This document shows positions 8,231-16,896 of a DNA stretch of 22,068 bases, piece after piece. The number at the start of each line of letters is the position of its first letter. Position 1 is the stretch's first letter. The DNA is from Fimiplasma intestinipullorum (lineage in GTDB: Bacteria > Bacillota_I > Bacilli_A > Erysipelotrichales > Coprobacillaceae), in NCBI GenBank assembly GCA_018715065.1, contig DVMJ01000064.1, positions 1-22,068 on the forward strand, written 5' to 3'. The notes below the pieces were generated by a model. The model saw only the letters and a program-made list of their open reading frames with translations, was not told the DNA's origin and ran no database searches. A program made the position numbers and the translations under genes.

Positions 8231-9474
8231 GTCTGCTGGAAGAATGCCTGCATTATCTAGAGCAACCAGGATTTGAGCGCTTCATTGAGGCATGGCTGGA
8301 AAAATATCGCCGCTTAGGGCATTTAGGCGGGCGCATTCAACTTGAGCATTTAAACAAGATGGAGCAGGAGGCACTGGGCTTACTGCTAGGAATGGATCTA
8401 GGCGAAGGGACCCTCCAGCTGGACTATCGCAGCTTTCAAAAACAATGGTCCCAAACCCGCTTTGAGAGTGTTGATTTTTTGGAAGTCCTGACGCTGCTGC
8501 GTCAGGATCCACTCTATTCCAGGCGTGAACTTCGCCATCAGCAAGCGCTTCAGGTTCAGACGTTTTGCGATACGCTGCTGACGAAATATGCAGGGACACC
8601 AGCCTTCACTTTTCTTGAGCATTATTTTAAAACCGATGTTCGGCTTGTTTATCATATTTGCCATGAAGAAGGATATCCGATCTTGCTTGAGCATGTCTTG
8701 CAGGCACTCAACGCGCTTCCTGTGTACCAGAACAAGACGGAGTTGCTGCCTGTCTTTTCCTGGCGTCTAACGCGTGATCCACATTATTTTGATCAAGGTA
8801 TGGCACATGACCTGTTGCTGCGGGGGATTGCCTTTCACTTTCAACAGGATTTAGATGGTTCAGTGGATAATCGTCATGATCTGTTATTTCAGGCAGGTGT
8901 GTTAAGAGATGACCTTTCTAACGCCTGTCTGATCTGCCATATTGTCCCCTGCAGTCATCCGCAGTCCTGGCAGGCATTCTATGATGATTATGAACCCTGG
9001 AATATGACACTCTATAATCTGATGCAGGTGGAAGGGCCTTTTTCGCAGAGTGCTATTTATATGGTGGAGAATCCCTCTGTCTTTCGTGAGCTTGCCCTAC
9101 ATGTGAAGATTCGACAACTGGATGTTGGTCTGGTTTGCAGCAATGGACAGATCAATCTCTCAACTTATCGTTTGATCGATCGGCTGTTGACTAGCGGTTG
9201 TACGATCAATTATGCGGGAGATTGGGATCCCGAAGGACTTCAGATTGCGGATAAACTCGTCAGCCGCTATCCGCGGATTCATTTGTGGGGCTATGATGTG
9301 CATGCGCTTAAGGTCATCGGGCTCAAGCAGACAGAGATCTCTGAGTCACGTCAGTCACTCTTGAAGCATTATCGTCATCCCATACTTAGAGCGATGGCCA
9401 GAGAGATCCGGAACACATCCTTGTTTGGTTATCAGGAAGGTCTTTTAGAAAAAATGAAGAAATCACTGATTTGA
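8227..9474 (+). CDS. jetD: Wadjet type I protein JetD (DUF2399/TIGR02679), Toprim nuclease
   Basis: Nuclease subunit of Wadjet, related to the topoisomerase VI A/Spo11 fold, which cleaves the DNA circle once the SMC motors stall. The 415-aa protein ends in a Toprim domain: YMVENPSVFREL supplies the conserved Glu (E281) and AGDWDPEGLQIADKL the DxD pair (D332, D334). The region before it (about 1-250) matches the N-terminal part expected for type I JetD (DUF3323-like). ATG 8227 is chosen because it overlaps the jetC stop (ATGA) and has GGTGA upstream; an in-frame ATG at 8194 lies deep inside jetC. No terminator is evident after it; the next gene has its own promoter 20 bases downstream. Confidence 0.93.
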   Translation: MSLLEECLHYLEQPGFERFIEAWLEKYRRLGHLGGRIQLEHLNKMEQEALGLLLGMDLGEGTLQLDYRSFQKQWSQTRFESVDFLEVLTLLRQDPLYSRRELRHQQALQVQTFCDTLLTKYAGTPAFTFLEHYFKTDVRLVYHICHEEGYPILLEHVLQALNALPVYQNKTELLPVFSWRLTRDPHYFDQGMAHDLLLRGIAFHFQQDLDGSVDNRHDLLFQAGVLRDDLSNACLICHIVPCSHPQSWQAFYDDYEPWNMTLYNLMQVEGPFSQSAIYMVENPSVFRELALHVKIRQLDVGLVCSNGQINLSTYRLIDRLLTSGCTINYAGDWDPEGLQIADKLVSRYPRIHLWGYDVHALKVIGLKQTEISESRQSLLKHYRHPILRAMAREIRNTSLFGYQEGLLEKMKKSLI

Positions 9475-9495
9475 AAATACTTTTGGAATAAGCGC

Positions 9496-9524
9496 TTGTC
9501 AAAAAAACACATTCCATATACAAT
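9496..9524 (+). promoter_or_regulatory. Sigma-A-type promoter for the 264-aa gene
   Basis: TTGTCA (9496-9501), a 17-base spacer that begins with an A-run, and TACAAT (9519-9524) make a strong promoter directly after jetD. Transcription should start near 9531, just before the AAGGAG site at 9541, so the downstream gene need not depend on the Wadjet transcript. Confidence 0.75.
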
Positions 9525-9556
9525 AAAACTATCAGTAATAAAGGAGATGTCTTGTT

Positions 9557-10351
9557 TTGTCAAAAGTATTAAATCAAACATTTAAAGAAATATGTGGGCG
9601 TCAGTTAGCGGAGAATCAGATCGAAGTCGTTGAGATGTATGAAAAAGCCTGTCAGGCCGGGATGAGCGAAGAACGGGCGCTTGATTATCTGGCTTTTTTG
9701 TTAGAATGCTACACGCGAAGTTATACGATTCAAAAAGAAAAAACATCTAGCTGGCGGGATTATCTTAAAGAGGTGACGCCAATCTTCCATGTGCCAGGAG
9801 AATATCTTTTCGGACACAGTGATGAACGCCATAATCTACGCAAGATCAATCGACGTTATGGGAAGATTAGATCTGGTTCAGATCGATTGAGAGAAGAACG
9901 CTTGAGAATGGAAGGGCATCTGCTGGTATTAAACGAACTCTTTGATCTTTCCAGCCGTGAGGCGGCAAAACTGCTGCATGTCGTTATCAATCAGCTGTTC
10001 TGTCGGGAAAATCATCGTACTTATGATTATACGGATTATACGAGCGAACGTGTATTGGGACTTGCAGATCATTTTGCGGTCTCTTTGAATCCTTATTTGA
10101 ATTCGGCGTTGTATGAGCAGTTGTCAACTCAGATCGACTTAGCCGATCCACGATCATTCGACGATCTTTTTCAAAACATGTTTTTATGCATGGCATCTAT
10201 TTTAGATGAACTGACTTATTATGAAAAGAACAGTGGGAAGAATGCTTATTTCCATATGGCAAGTCGTGTGTTAAGTGTTGATGATCTGATTCAAAAGGGA
10301 ACTAGACCGTTTTATACGGATAAGACGATTGAAGCAAAAAGAGAGGATTAA
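9557..10351 (+). CDS. Uncharacterised 264-aa cytosolic protein
   Basis: I do not recognise the family. The protein is predicted soluble and mostly helical, with no signal peptide or membrane segment. Residues about 80-120 are highly charged (HSDERHNLRKINRRYGKIRS and more arginine-rich sequence after it), and FDLSSREAAKLLHVV at about 132-146 could be part of a helix-turn-helix, though no full motif is convincing. Translation begins at a TTG at 9557, with AAGGAG 10 bases upstream and no closer ATG in frame. It sits between jetD and a pRiA4b ORF-3-like gene, and has its own promoter. Position next to a defence system is suggestive but does not establish a defensive role. Confidence 0.8.
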   Translation: MSKVLNQTFKEICGRQLAENQIEVVEMYEKACQAGMSEERALDYLAFLLECYTRSYTIQKEKTSSWRDYLKEVTPIFHVPGEYLFGHSDERHNLRKINRRYGKIRSGSDRLREERLRMEGHLLVLNELFDLSSREAAKLLHVVINQLFCRENHRTYDYTDYTSERVLGLADHFAVSLNPYLNSALYEQLSTQIDLADPRSFDDLFQNMFLCMASILDELTYYEKNSGKNAYFHMASRVLSVDDLIQKGTRPFYTDKTIEAKRED

Positions 10352-10382
10352 AAAGGTGCTTCTAGCCAAATCGCCCTAAATT

Positions 10383-10391
10383 TGGTATAAT
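10383..10391 (+). promoter_or_regulatory. Extended -10 promoter for the pRiA4b ORF-3-like gene
   Basis: TGG-TATAAT is a consensus extended -10 element; no good -35 hexamer is visible 16-18 bases upstream. A short inverted repeat, CCAAAT at 10366-10371 with ATTTGG at 10380-10385, lies between the two promoter halves and could be a weak operator. The same 12 bases, TTTGGTATAATG, recur at 19611-19622 before the HAD gene. Confidence 0.65.
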
Positions 10392-10419
10392 GAAGATATC
10401 ATGAGAGGAGGACTGATCG

Positions 10420-11313
10420 ATGTTTAGTTTGTTTTTTTCAGAGTATCTGGACCACTGTGTGGAAGCGTTACTGAATTCCTCTGATCAGCGGATCCAAAAA
10501 GTGATTCAGACCATTGCCCAAAATGAAGAGGCTTATGAGGATACGATACGTGAACTTGTATATCGGTTTACTGTTCATCATATTGAAGATTTTACTGAAC
10601 CAGAAAGAATAGATGATTTATTGCAAGAGTACATCATTCATCTAAGTCAGTTTTTAGAGAAGACACAACGCATTTATATCATAGAAGTGCGTTTGCGTGG
10701 ACTGGAACAGCAACTTTGGCGTTTGATCCGGGTACCTGCCAGTTTTACAGTCGCAGATCTCTGCTACCTTGTTTTTGCATGCATGCGGATCAGTGAACCA
10801 CAAGATTTTGTTTTTGGTCATCGCGATCAGCTTTTCTACGGGGGGGATGTGGAACGTGTGGAACAATATACGCATCAGTCCGACAAGTTATTTCCCGCTA
10901 TCCTATTTCCTGTCGCCTTATTGCATTTGCATAAAAATAGTAAGATGAGTTTGCTTTATGATTTGAATGATGAGTTTATCTTTGAACTGATTGTCAAGGA
11001 AGTCGTGAAGACAGATGCTTTAAACGATGTAGAACAGGCACGTGTCATCGCCGGTCAGGGGTTTGGCATCATGAATCTTGGACATGAGGACCTGATTAAT
11101 CTCTTTAATGATCTGAGTACTTTTACAATGAGTGATTTACTGGCACCATCCATGACTTTGTTTCAGGGCATGCTCGATTTAAAGAGCATCAATGACGTGC
11201 TTATTCGTGACATGGAGACGTTGCGGGATCTTTATGAGTCAGATCTTGAGCTGATCGATGATGACGCAGAGGATGAGGACGATATCGATGAGATGATCCC
11301 CTGGTTTTGTTGA
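10420..11313 (+). CDS. Divergent plasmid pRiA4b ORF-3-like (IS1096 TnpR-like) protein
   Basis: Residues about 85-215 resemble the pRiA4b ORF-3 fold (PF07929): the opening strand and helix VRLRGLEQQLWRLIRVPASF then VADLCYLVFACM, and later LLYDLNDEFIFELIVKEVV, matching the family's YxYDFGDxWEHxI region. The usual C-terminal P-x-C-x-x-G-x-R-x-x-P-P-E-D-x-G-G segment is replaced by ARVIAGQGFGIMNLGHEDLI with no cysteine, so the protein is a diverged member. An N-terminal helical extension (1-84) and a strongly acidic tail (about 276-290) flank the domain. The molecular function of the family is unknown to me; despite its name it is not usually part of a transposon, and no transposon ends are seen here. 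AGGAGG lies 8 bases before the ATG. Confidence 0.7.
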   Translation: MFSLFFSEYLDHCVEALLNSSDQRIQKVIQTIAQNEEAYEDTIRELVYRFTVHHIEDFTEPERIDDLLQEYIIHLSQFLEKTQRIYIIEVRLRGLEQQLWRLIRVPASFTVADLCYLVFACMRISEPQDFVFGHRDQLFYGGDVERVEQYTHQSDKLFPAILFPVALLHLHKNSKMSLLYDLNDEFIFELIVKEVVKTDALNDVEQARVIAGQGFGIMNLGHEDLINLFNDLSTFTMSDLLAPSMTLFQGMLDLKSINDVLIRDMETLRDLYESDLELIDDDAEDEDDIDEMIPWFC

Positions 11314-11340
11314 GACTAGCTCGACGCTAGTCTTTTTTTT
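11313..11340 (+). terminator. Rho-independent terminator after the pRiA4b ORF-3-like gene
   Basis: A perfect 8-bp stem AGACTAGC/GCTAGTCT with loop TCGAC is followed by eight Ts. It begins at the stop codon, so the upstream gene is closed off from the CobW-type gene. Confidence 0.92.
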
Positions 11341-11365
11341 GGTACATCGTTAAGGAGGCGAAAAT

Positions 11366-12307
11366 ATGATTCCTGTTGATTTGATTACAGGCTTTTTGGG
11401 TTCGGGAAAAACCACTTTTATGATTGCTTATGCGAATTATCTGGTGAATACAGGGTTAAAAGTCGGCATCATCGAAAATGATCTGGGTGCAATCAATGTA
11501 GACATGCTTTTATTGTCGACAAAGCTGGGTGATCGCTGTGCATTAGAGATGATTACTGGAGGCGGAGATCAGGTCACTTATCAGCGCCGTTTAAAAACCA
11601 AACTGATTGCTTTAGGGATGCAGGGATATGACCGCATCTTGATTGAACCTTCTGGAATCTTTGATGTAGAGACATTTTTCGATGTGCTTTATGAAGCCCC
11701 ATTGGACCAGTGGTATGCATTAGGAAATGTCATTGCTTTGGTCGACACTACATTACCTGTCGATTTATCGAAGGCTTCTCGCTATGTTCTCGCTAGTGAA
11801 GTTGCCTGTGCCGGTCAGGTTGTCTGGAGTCATCTCGATAAGTGCGATGCCAGCGGATTGATGACTGTCCAACAATATTTGAAGCAGTGCCTGATGGAGG
11901 TATCCTGTCAGCGCCAGCGGCCATTGACCATGACAGCTAAGGCCTGGCAAAACTGGTCTAGTGAAGAGTGGGACCAGCTGATGAATTGCGGCTATGAGAT
12001 GGCTTCCTGGATCCATCGTACCATTCTTCCAGAGCAGGTTTACCGCTCTTTATTCTTCTTTGAGTTCAAACTGGATCCTGATATGCTCAAGGCTCGCTTA
12101 CCAGCGCTCTTTACTGAAGAAAAATATGGACGCGTCTATCGCGTGAAAGGCTTTGGACAAGATGAAAAAGGGCAGTGGTATCAGATCAATGCAACGGCTC
12201 GGGAATTCGAGATGATTGCTGCGAAGCATGGACAGGAAGTCTTGATTGTTATCGGAGAAACCTTAAATGAAGCGGCCATTCGCTTCCATTTGACAGGAGG
12301 GAAGTAA
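11366..12307 (+). CDS. COG0523/CobW-type P-loop GTPase lacking the CxCC motif
   Basis: G3E-family GTPase related to metal chaperones and insertases such as CobW, YjiA and ZNG1. Walker A GFLGSGKT is at 9-16, the ENDLGAINVD motif (usual ENExGxxxxD) at 37-46, and the IEPSG motif at 93-97; a degenerate guanine-specificity motif SHLDKCD follows. The metal-binding CxCC that normally follows the second motif is absent: residues 61-72 read EMITGGGDQVTY. The family's metal-transfer role may therefore be altered. A C-terminal CobW-C-like region (about 225-313) is present. AAGGAGG is 7 bases before the ATG. The SNF2 gene begins one base after its stop, implying co-translation. The real substrate cannot be told from sequence. 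Confidence 0.85.
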   Translation: MIPVDLITGFLGSGKTTFMIAYANYLVNTGLKVGIIENDLGAINVDMLLLSTKLGDRCALEMITGGGDQVTYQRRLKTKLIALGMQGYDRILIEPSGIFDVETFFDVLYEAPLDQWYALGNVIALVDTTLPVDLSKASRYVLASEVACAGQVVWSHLDKCDASGLMTVQQYLKQCLMEVSCQRQRPLTMTAKAWQNWSSEEWDQLMNCGYEMASWIHRTILPEQVYRSLFFFEFKLDPDMLKARLPALFTEEKYGRVYRVKGFGQDEKGQWYQINATAREFEMIAAKHGQEVLIVIGETLNEAAIRFHLTGGK

Positions 12308-12308
12308 G

Positions 12309-15300
12309 GTGTTGCCATACTTATTTGTGCAGGAGTTGATTCCAAATTCTAGAAATTATCGGACAGCCGTGGCTTATTATCACCGTGATCTGGTGTCCTG
12401 GTTGAAGGTGACAGAGGAATCTTATGGCTATTGCGTCAACGGGAGTGTTGAGGTCTATGATATGGATTTTCAGTGTGAGATCATGCTGGATGCCCAAGGG
12501 CATCTTTTGAACTACGACTGCGAATGCGATTATTGTACAGACAAGAGTCCTTGTGCACATATCGGCGCGATCCTCCTGAAGCTCAATGAGCTGGATCTGC
12601 CTTATTTTCCGTATTCATATCAAAGGGAGAATTGGGCTGAACAGTTTTTGAAGGAAAGGGAGAACTATCGTATCTCGCAGGAACTGAATTATACAAAAAC
12701 GTTTCTGAAACAAAAAAAAGCCAAATATGTGCAGCAGCTTTCTGGTGAACTCCAATTGGCAAAATATCATTTGTATCCATTGCTGATTAGTCGCGGAGAA
12801 GGAGAGTTCAGCCTTGAGTATCGGATTGGCAATGATAGGACCTATGTTGTTCGATCCATCAGTGCACTCTTAGATAATATTGATGAACAAAATGAGGTCA
12901 GCTATGGCAAGAAACTGCAGTTTATCCATCGCTTAGAAGCTTTTAGTGATCAGGCTCAGAAACAAATTGCTTTTATGCGTGAAGCGCTGCGTTTTGAAGA
13001 ATATCGGCGTGCGCAGCAAACCCATTACTATTATGGATATTACCAGGATGTTCGTCTAGGACGCTACATCGAACTGGCTCCTCAATTATATGAAAGTTTC
13101 TTTACTGCCTGTGTAGGTCAGACATTTAAAGAGCTCTCTTTAGCTCACAGGGATCATTATGAAATGGAAGTGGAAGAGAAAGAGGATTACTATACATTGC
13201 ATTTTTTGAGTCCTAACGGTGTTGGCTGTATCGGAGAACAGCACTATTATTCCATGGAACAGACCGGCGAGAATCATTTCACACTCTTTGCTTATCCGCT
13301 TGATGATAAACATAATGTAGAAGAACTTTTGTCGACCTTTCTAGAGCATGACGTGATGGTCAGTAAAGATCATTTCGCAGAATTTTATAAATATGTACTC
13401 AAGCCGATTGAAAAATATCTTATTATCCACCATTTGCCAGAGCTGATCAACAATCCCTATGAGCAGATTCGAATCTATGGGGATGTGAATGAAAATGGAC
13501 AGGTCGAATTTCAGCTTTATTACGAGGATGAGGATAAAAACCGCGTCTTTGGTTTTGATGATTCTTTTGATCATACCTATGAGCAGGATCTGGTCGAACA
13601 GAGTTTTCGCCTTTACACAGATCGAATCGACAATAAAAAGGGAATGGCTTATTTTGACATGAATGATGAAAACACCTATGCGTTCATTCATGAACGCCTG
13701 CCAATCTTGCAGGATTATGCGGAAATATATGTTTCTGAAGCACTTAAGAAGGTCGGGCAGCCGGTACATTATCAGATTCAGGTAGGGATTCGGGTGAATA
13801 ATGATCTGATTTCGGTCGATATTAACAGTGTGGATATTCCCAAGATGGAAGTCGCTGAGGTGTTAGCCCAGTATCGTCGAAAGAAGAAATTTCATCGTCT
13901 CAGGACTGGCGAACTGATCAGTCTGGATTCGCCTGAGCTCGAGGAACTGTCACATATGATGGCGCGTTATCATGTCGATACCAAAGATATCGTTCAAGGT
14001 GAATTCCAGCTTGACCAGAACCGTATGTTCGCATTGGATCAGGAAGCAGAGCAAGAATCATTGATCAAAGTGAATCGTGCGGAATCATTTAAAGATCTCA
14101 TTCAGCGCTTTGAACAACCTGTTGAACCGTTCTTATTGGCAGAGCATTATGACCATTTGCTGCGGGATTACCAGAAAGAGGGCTATCAATGGCTGCGGAC
14201 TTTACATCAATATGGATTCAATGGTATTTTGGCCGACGATATGGGATTAGGTAAGACGCTGCAGGTCATTTGTCTTTTGGATCATGTGGATCGTCAGGAT
14301 CCCAGCATTGTGATCTGTCCTTCTTCACTCATTTATAACTGGGAGGACGAAGTGCGACGTTTTGCTGAACATCTGCAGCCTTTATGTATTGTTGGTGATC
14401 AGGGTCAGCGTCAAAGTCTCATCAAAGGGGATCTCAAAGGAAAGCTGTTGATTACTTCGTACGATTATATGCGCCGCGATATCGAATATTATCAGGATCT
14501 CAGCTTCCAGTATGCCATCTTAGATGAATCTCAGTACATTAAGAATCAAAATACTAAAAATGCACGTGCGGTCAAACAGCTTCAGGCAAAACATAAACTG
14601 GCGCTTTCAGGCACACCCATCGAGAATTCTTTAGCGGAACTTTGGTCAGTCTTTGATTTTCTGATGCCTCAGTATCTGTTTAACTACCACTATTTCCGCC
14701 AGGAATTTGAGTTACCCATTGTGAAAAATCATGATGAAGGTAAGATTGCAATCCTTCGACAGATGGTCTCCCCGTTTATTTTGCGCCGAAATAAAAAGGA
14801 AGTGTTGACAGAACTGCCGGAGAAGATAGAGATCAAGCAGTTGATTCCTTTTAGTGAAAGTGAGCGGGAATTGTATTACGCCTCTCTCTCTCAGGTGAAT
14901 GAGCAATTGCAGATTCTCTTGAATGCACCGGTCCATTTAGATAAAATGGCTATTTTGGCCTTGCTGACGCGTCTAAGGGAGATTTGCTGTGAACCACGCC
15001 TGCTCTATGAAAATATCCAGCAGCCGTCTTCTAAGATGAAAGCCTGCCTGGATCTTGTCACGAATTATAAGCAGAATGGGCAGAAGGTCTTGATCTTCTC
15101 GTCATTTACTTCTTTATTTGAATTGATGGAACCTGAATTGCATCGCAATGGGATCTCTTATCTCAAGCTTACGGGACAGACTTCAAAGGAAAAAAGAAGA
15201 GAAGCGGTGAACGCTTTTCAGGAAGGCAAAGCGGATGTTTTCTTAATTTCCCTCAAGGCTGGCGGAACGGGACTGAATTTGACCCGAGCGGAAGCGGTCA

Positions 15301-15539
15301 TCCATTTTGATCCATGGTGGAATCAGTCCAGTCAGAATCAGGCGACAGACAGAGCTTATCGGATAGGACAGACCCAAAATGTACAGGTTCATCAGTTAAT
15401 CATGAAAGAGAGTGTGGAGGAAAAAATGATGCGTTTACAAGAAAAAAAGAAAGAACTTGCAGATCTATTTGTCGAAAATAGTGAAGGAAATATCGGATCT
15501 TTGAGCAAAGAAGAAATCATGGAGCTGTTTGCCAGATGA
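12309..15539 (+). CDS. SWIM zinc-finger SNF2-family DNA-dependent ATPase/helicase
   Basis: Swi2/Snf2 ATPase that probably translocates on double-stranded DNA, of the bacterial RapA/YwqA-like class. An N-terminal SWIM zinc finger has C71-x-C73 and C82-x-H84. A long middle region (about 90-610) is not recognisable to me. The SNF2 core starts at about 620: motif I DDMGLGKT (643-650), a DESQ box in place of DEAH (739-742), then GTPIENSLAELWSVFDFLMP. The helicase C lobe carries LKAGGTGLNLTRAEAVIHFD and the motif VI QATDRAYRIGQ (1011-1021). The GTG start has GGAGGGAAG about 8 bases upstream. It follows the CobW-type gene by one base and overlaps the ALDH gene as ATGA. Such proteins are common in Firmicutes; no defence partner such as DISARM is visible. 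Confidence 0.92.
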   Translation: MLPYLFVQELIPNSRNYRTAVAYYHRDLVSWLKVTEESYGYCVNGSVEVYDMDFQCEIMLDAQGHLLNYDCECDYCTDKSPCAHIGAILLKLNELDLPYFPYSYQRENWAEQFLKERENYRISQELNYTKTFLKQKKAKYVQQLSGELQLAKYHLYPLLISRGEGEFSLEYRIGNDRTYVVRSISALLDNIDEQNEVSYGKKLQFIHRLEAFSDQAQKQIAFMREALRFEEYRRAQQTHYYYGYYQDVRLGRYIELAPQLYESFFTACVGQTFKELSLAHRDHYEMEVEEKEDYYTLHFLSPNGVGCIGEQHYYSMEQTGENHFTLFAYPLDDKHNVEELLSTFLEHDVMVSKDHFAEFYKYVLKPIEKYLIIHHLPELINNPYEQIRIYGDVNENGQVEFQLYYEDEDKNRVFGFDDSFDHTYEQDLVEQSFRLYTDRIDNKKGMAYFDMNDENTYAFIHERLPILQDYAEIYVSEALKKVGQPVHYQIQVGIRVNNDLISVDINSVDIPKMEVAEVLAQYRRKKKFHRLRTGELISLDSPELEELSHMMARYHVDTKDIVQGEFQLDQNRMFALDQEAEQESLIKVNRAESFKDLIQRFEQPVEPFLLAEHYDHLLRDYQKEGYQWLRTLHQYGFNGILADDMGLGKTLQVICLLDHVDRQDPSIVICPSSLIYNWEDEVRRFAEHLQPLCIVGDQGQRQSLIKGDLKGKLLITSYDYMRRDIEYYQDLSFQYAILDESQYIKNQNTKNARAVKQLQAKHKLALSGTPIENSLAELWSVFDFLMPQYLFNYHYFRQEFELPIVKNHDEGKIAILRQMVSPFILRRNKKEVLTELPEKIEIKQLIPFSESERELYYASLSQVNEQLQILLNAPVHLDKMAILALLTRLREICCEPRLLYENIQQPSSKMKACLDLVTNYKQNGQKVLIFSSFTSLFELMEPELHRNGISYLKLTGQTSKEKRREAVNAFQEGKADVFLISLKAGGTGLNLTRAEAVIHFDPWWNQSSQNQATDRAYRIGQTQNVQVHQLIMKESVEEKMMRLQEKKKELADLFVENSEGNIGSLSKEEIMELFAR

Positions 15540-16891
15540 CATGGGCACGATTGGACAGCCTGCGCCACTCTTTTCAAGATGGGCACACCCTTGTGCTTGA
15601 ATGGCGGCTTGAGCAGCTAAGGCGATTAAAAAAAGGTCTGCAGCAATATGAAAAACAGTTGATGGAAGCTTTATATCAGGATCTGGGCAAGGCTGATCAG
15701 GAAAGTTATATGACGGAAATCAGTCTTGTCTATCAGGAAATCGATTATTTTTTGCGACATCTAAGGCATTTGACCAAAGCGCGCAGGGTATCTATGAGCC
15801 TGGCGCAGTTTCCGGCCTCCTGTTGGGTCCAGCCTTCTGCTTATGGCATGGTCTTGATCATGAGTCCCTGGAACTATCCAGTCTTGCTGAGTCTACAGCC
15901 ACTGGCCGGAGCGCTGGCCTCAGGTAATGTGGTCGTCTTAAAACCGAGTGAGTACAGTGTGCATACCACCCGCGTTCTTGATCGGCTGATTGCGGATGTC
16001 TTTGATCCTCGTGATGTGCAGGTCATCACGGGTGATGCAAGCGTGGCTTCTTCTTTATTAGACGAACCCTTTGATTATATCTTTTTTACGGGCTCGACTT
16101 CTGTAGGGCGTATCGTGATGCAAAAGGCAAGCGTCCATCTGACGCCGGTGACGCTTGAACTAGGCGGTAAGTCCCCTTGTCTGGTCGAGCGAAGCGCTGA
16201 TCTTGATTTAGCCAGTCGGCGCATCGTTTTTGGCAAGATGCTGAATGCCGGGCAAACTTGTGTGGCACCGGATTATCTGCTGGTCGATGAGCGTTGTTAT
16301 GATCAACTGTTGGCAAAACTGATCAGCGAGATACAAAGACAGTATGGTCAGTTAGAGGACATGGGGCGGATCATCAATCAAAAGCATTTTGACCGCCTGA
16401 ACCATTATCTGCAAGAGGGAAAGATCCTCTATGGCGGCAAGGTCGATCCTGTTTCCCGGCGAATCATGCCGACTTTACTTGGTCATCTGACAGGCGAAGA
16501 GCCCGTTATGCAGGAAGAAATCTTTGGGCCGATCCTGCCCATATTGACCTATCATCATATAGAGGACGCTCTAGCTTTTATTGAAGCACGTCCGCGTCCT
16601 TTGGCATTTTATCTATTTACCAATGATCACAAGCTTATGAAGACCTATCAGGAGCGCTTTCGTTTCGGTGGCGGATGCATCAATGATACAGTCCTGCATC
16701 TGTCCAATCACCGACTGCCTTTTGGGGGAGTGGGCGCATCCGGTATGGGAAACTATCATGGTCGTTATAGTTTCCAGACATTCAGTCACGATAAAGCCAT
16801 CATGAAGAAATCCAGATGGTTTGATACGAGCCTGCGTTATCGACCATATACCAGGACTAAATGGTGGCTTTTGAAACGACTGCTTAAATAG
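15536..16891 (+). CDS. NAD(P)-dependent aldehyde dehydrogenase, class 3-like
   Basis: Oxidises aldehydes, probably long-chain or aromatic ones, to carboxylic acids. The 451-aa length and architecture match the class 3/fatty-aldehyde dehydrogenase group. The N terminus has helical QDLGKADQESYMTEISLVYQ; YGMVLIMSPWNYPVLLSLQP is the conserved block before the cofactor fold; FFTGS (183-187) binds cofactor; the general base E208 is in TLELGGKSP and the nucleophile C242 is in NAGQTC. The C terminus has PFGGVGASGMGNYHGRYSF, then a basic, tryptophan-rich tail (KWWLLKRLLK) that could touch membranes. ATG overlaps the SNF2 stop (ATGA), with GGAG 11 bases upstream. An enzyme of aldehyde metabolism in a transcript with SNF2 is unexpected; the link may be purely positional. 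Confidence 0.93.
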   Translation: MTWARLDSLRHSFQDGHTLVLEWRLEQLRRLKKGLQQYEKQLMEALYQDLGKADQESYMTEISLVYQEIDYFLRHLRHLTKARRVSMSLAQFPASCWVQPSAYGMVLIMSPWNYPVLLSLQPLAGALASGNVVVLKPSEYSVHTTRVLDRLIADVFDPRDVQVITGDASVASSLLDEPFDYIFFTGSTSVGRIVMQKASVHLTPVTLELGGKSPCLVERSADLDLASRRIVFGKMLNAGQTCVAPDYLLVDERCYDQLLAKLISEIQRQYGQLEDMGRIINQKHFDRLNHYLQEGKILYGGKVDPVSRRIMPTLLGHLTGEEPVMQEEIFGPILPILTYHHIEDALAFIEARPRPLAFYLFTNDHKLMKTYQERFRFGGGCINDTVLHLSNHRLPFGGVGASGMGNYHGRYSFQTFSHDKAIMKKSRWFDTSLRYRPYTRTKWWLLKRLLK

Positions 16892-16896
16892 AGGGG

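Noticed and set aside
10420..11313. The pRiA4b/IS1096-like gene as evidence for a transposon
   Set aside because: No transposase, inverted ends or target duplication surround it; the family name is historical and members occur widely outside mobile elements.
13341..13769. A 142-codon open frame on the minus strand inside the SNF2 gene
   Set aside because: Hydrophobic shadow reading without a ribosome site or family features; the + frame continues uninterrupted.
12309..15539. The SNF2 ATPase as part of a DISARM-like defence system
   Set aside because: No DUF1998, helicase/methylase or phospholipase-D partners are nearby; SWIM-SNF2 proteins of this kind are widespread in Firmicutes without such partners.
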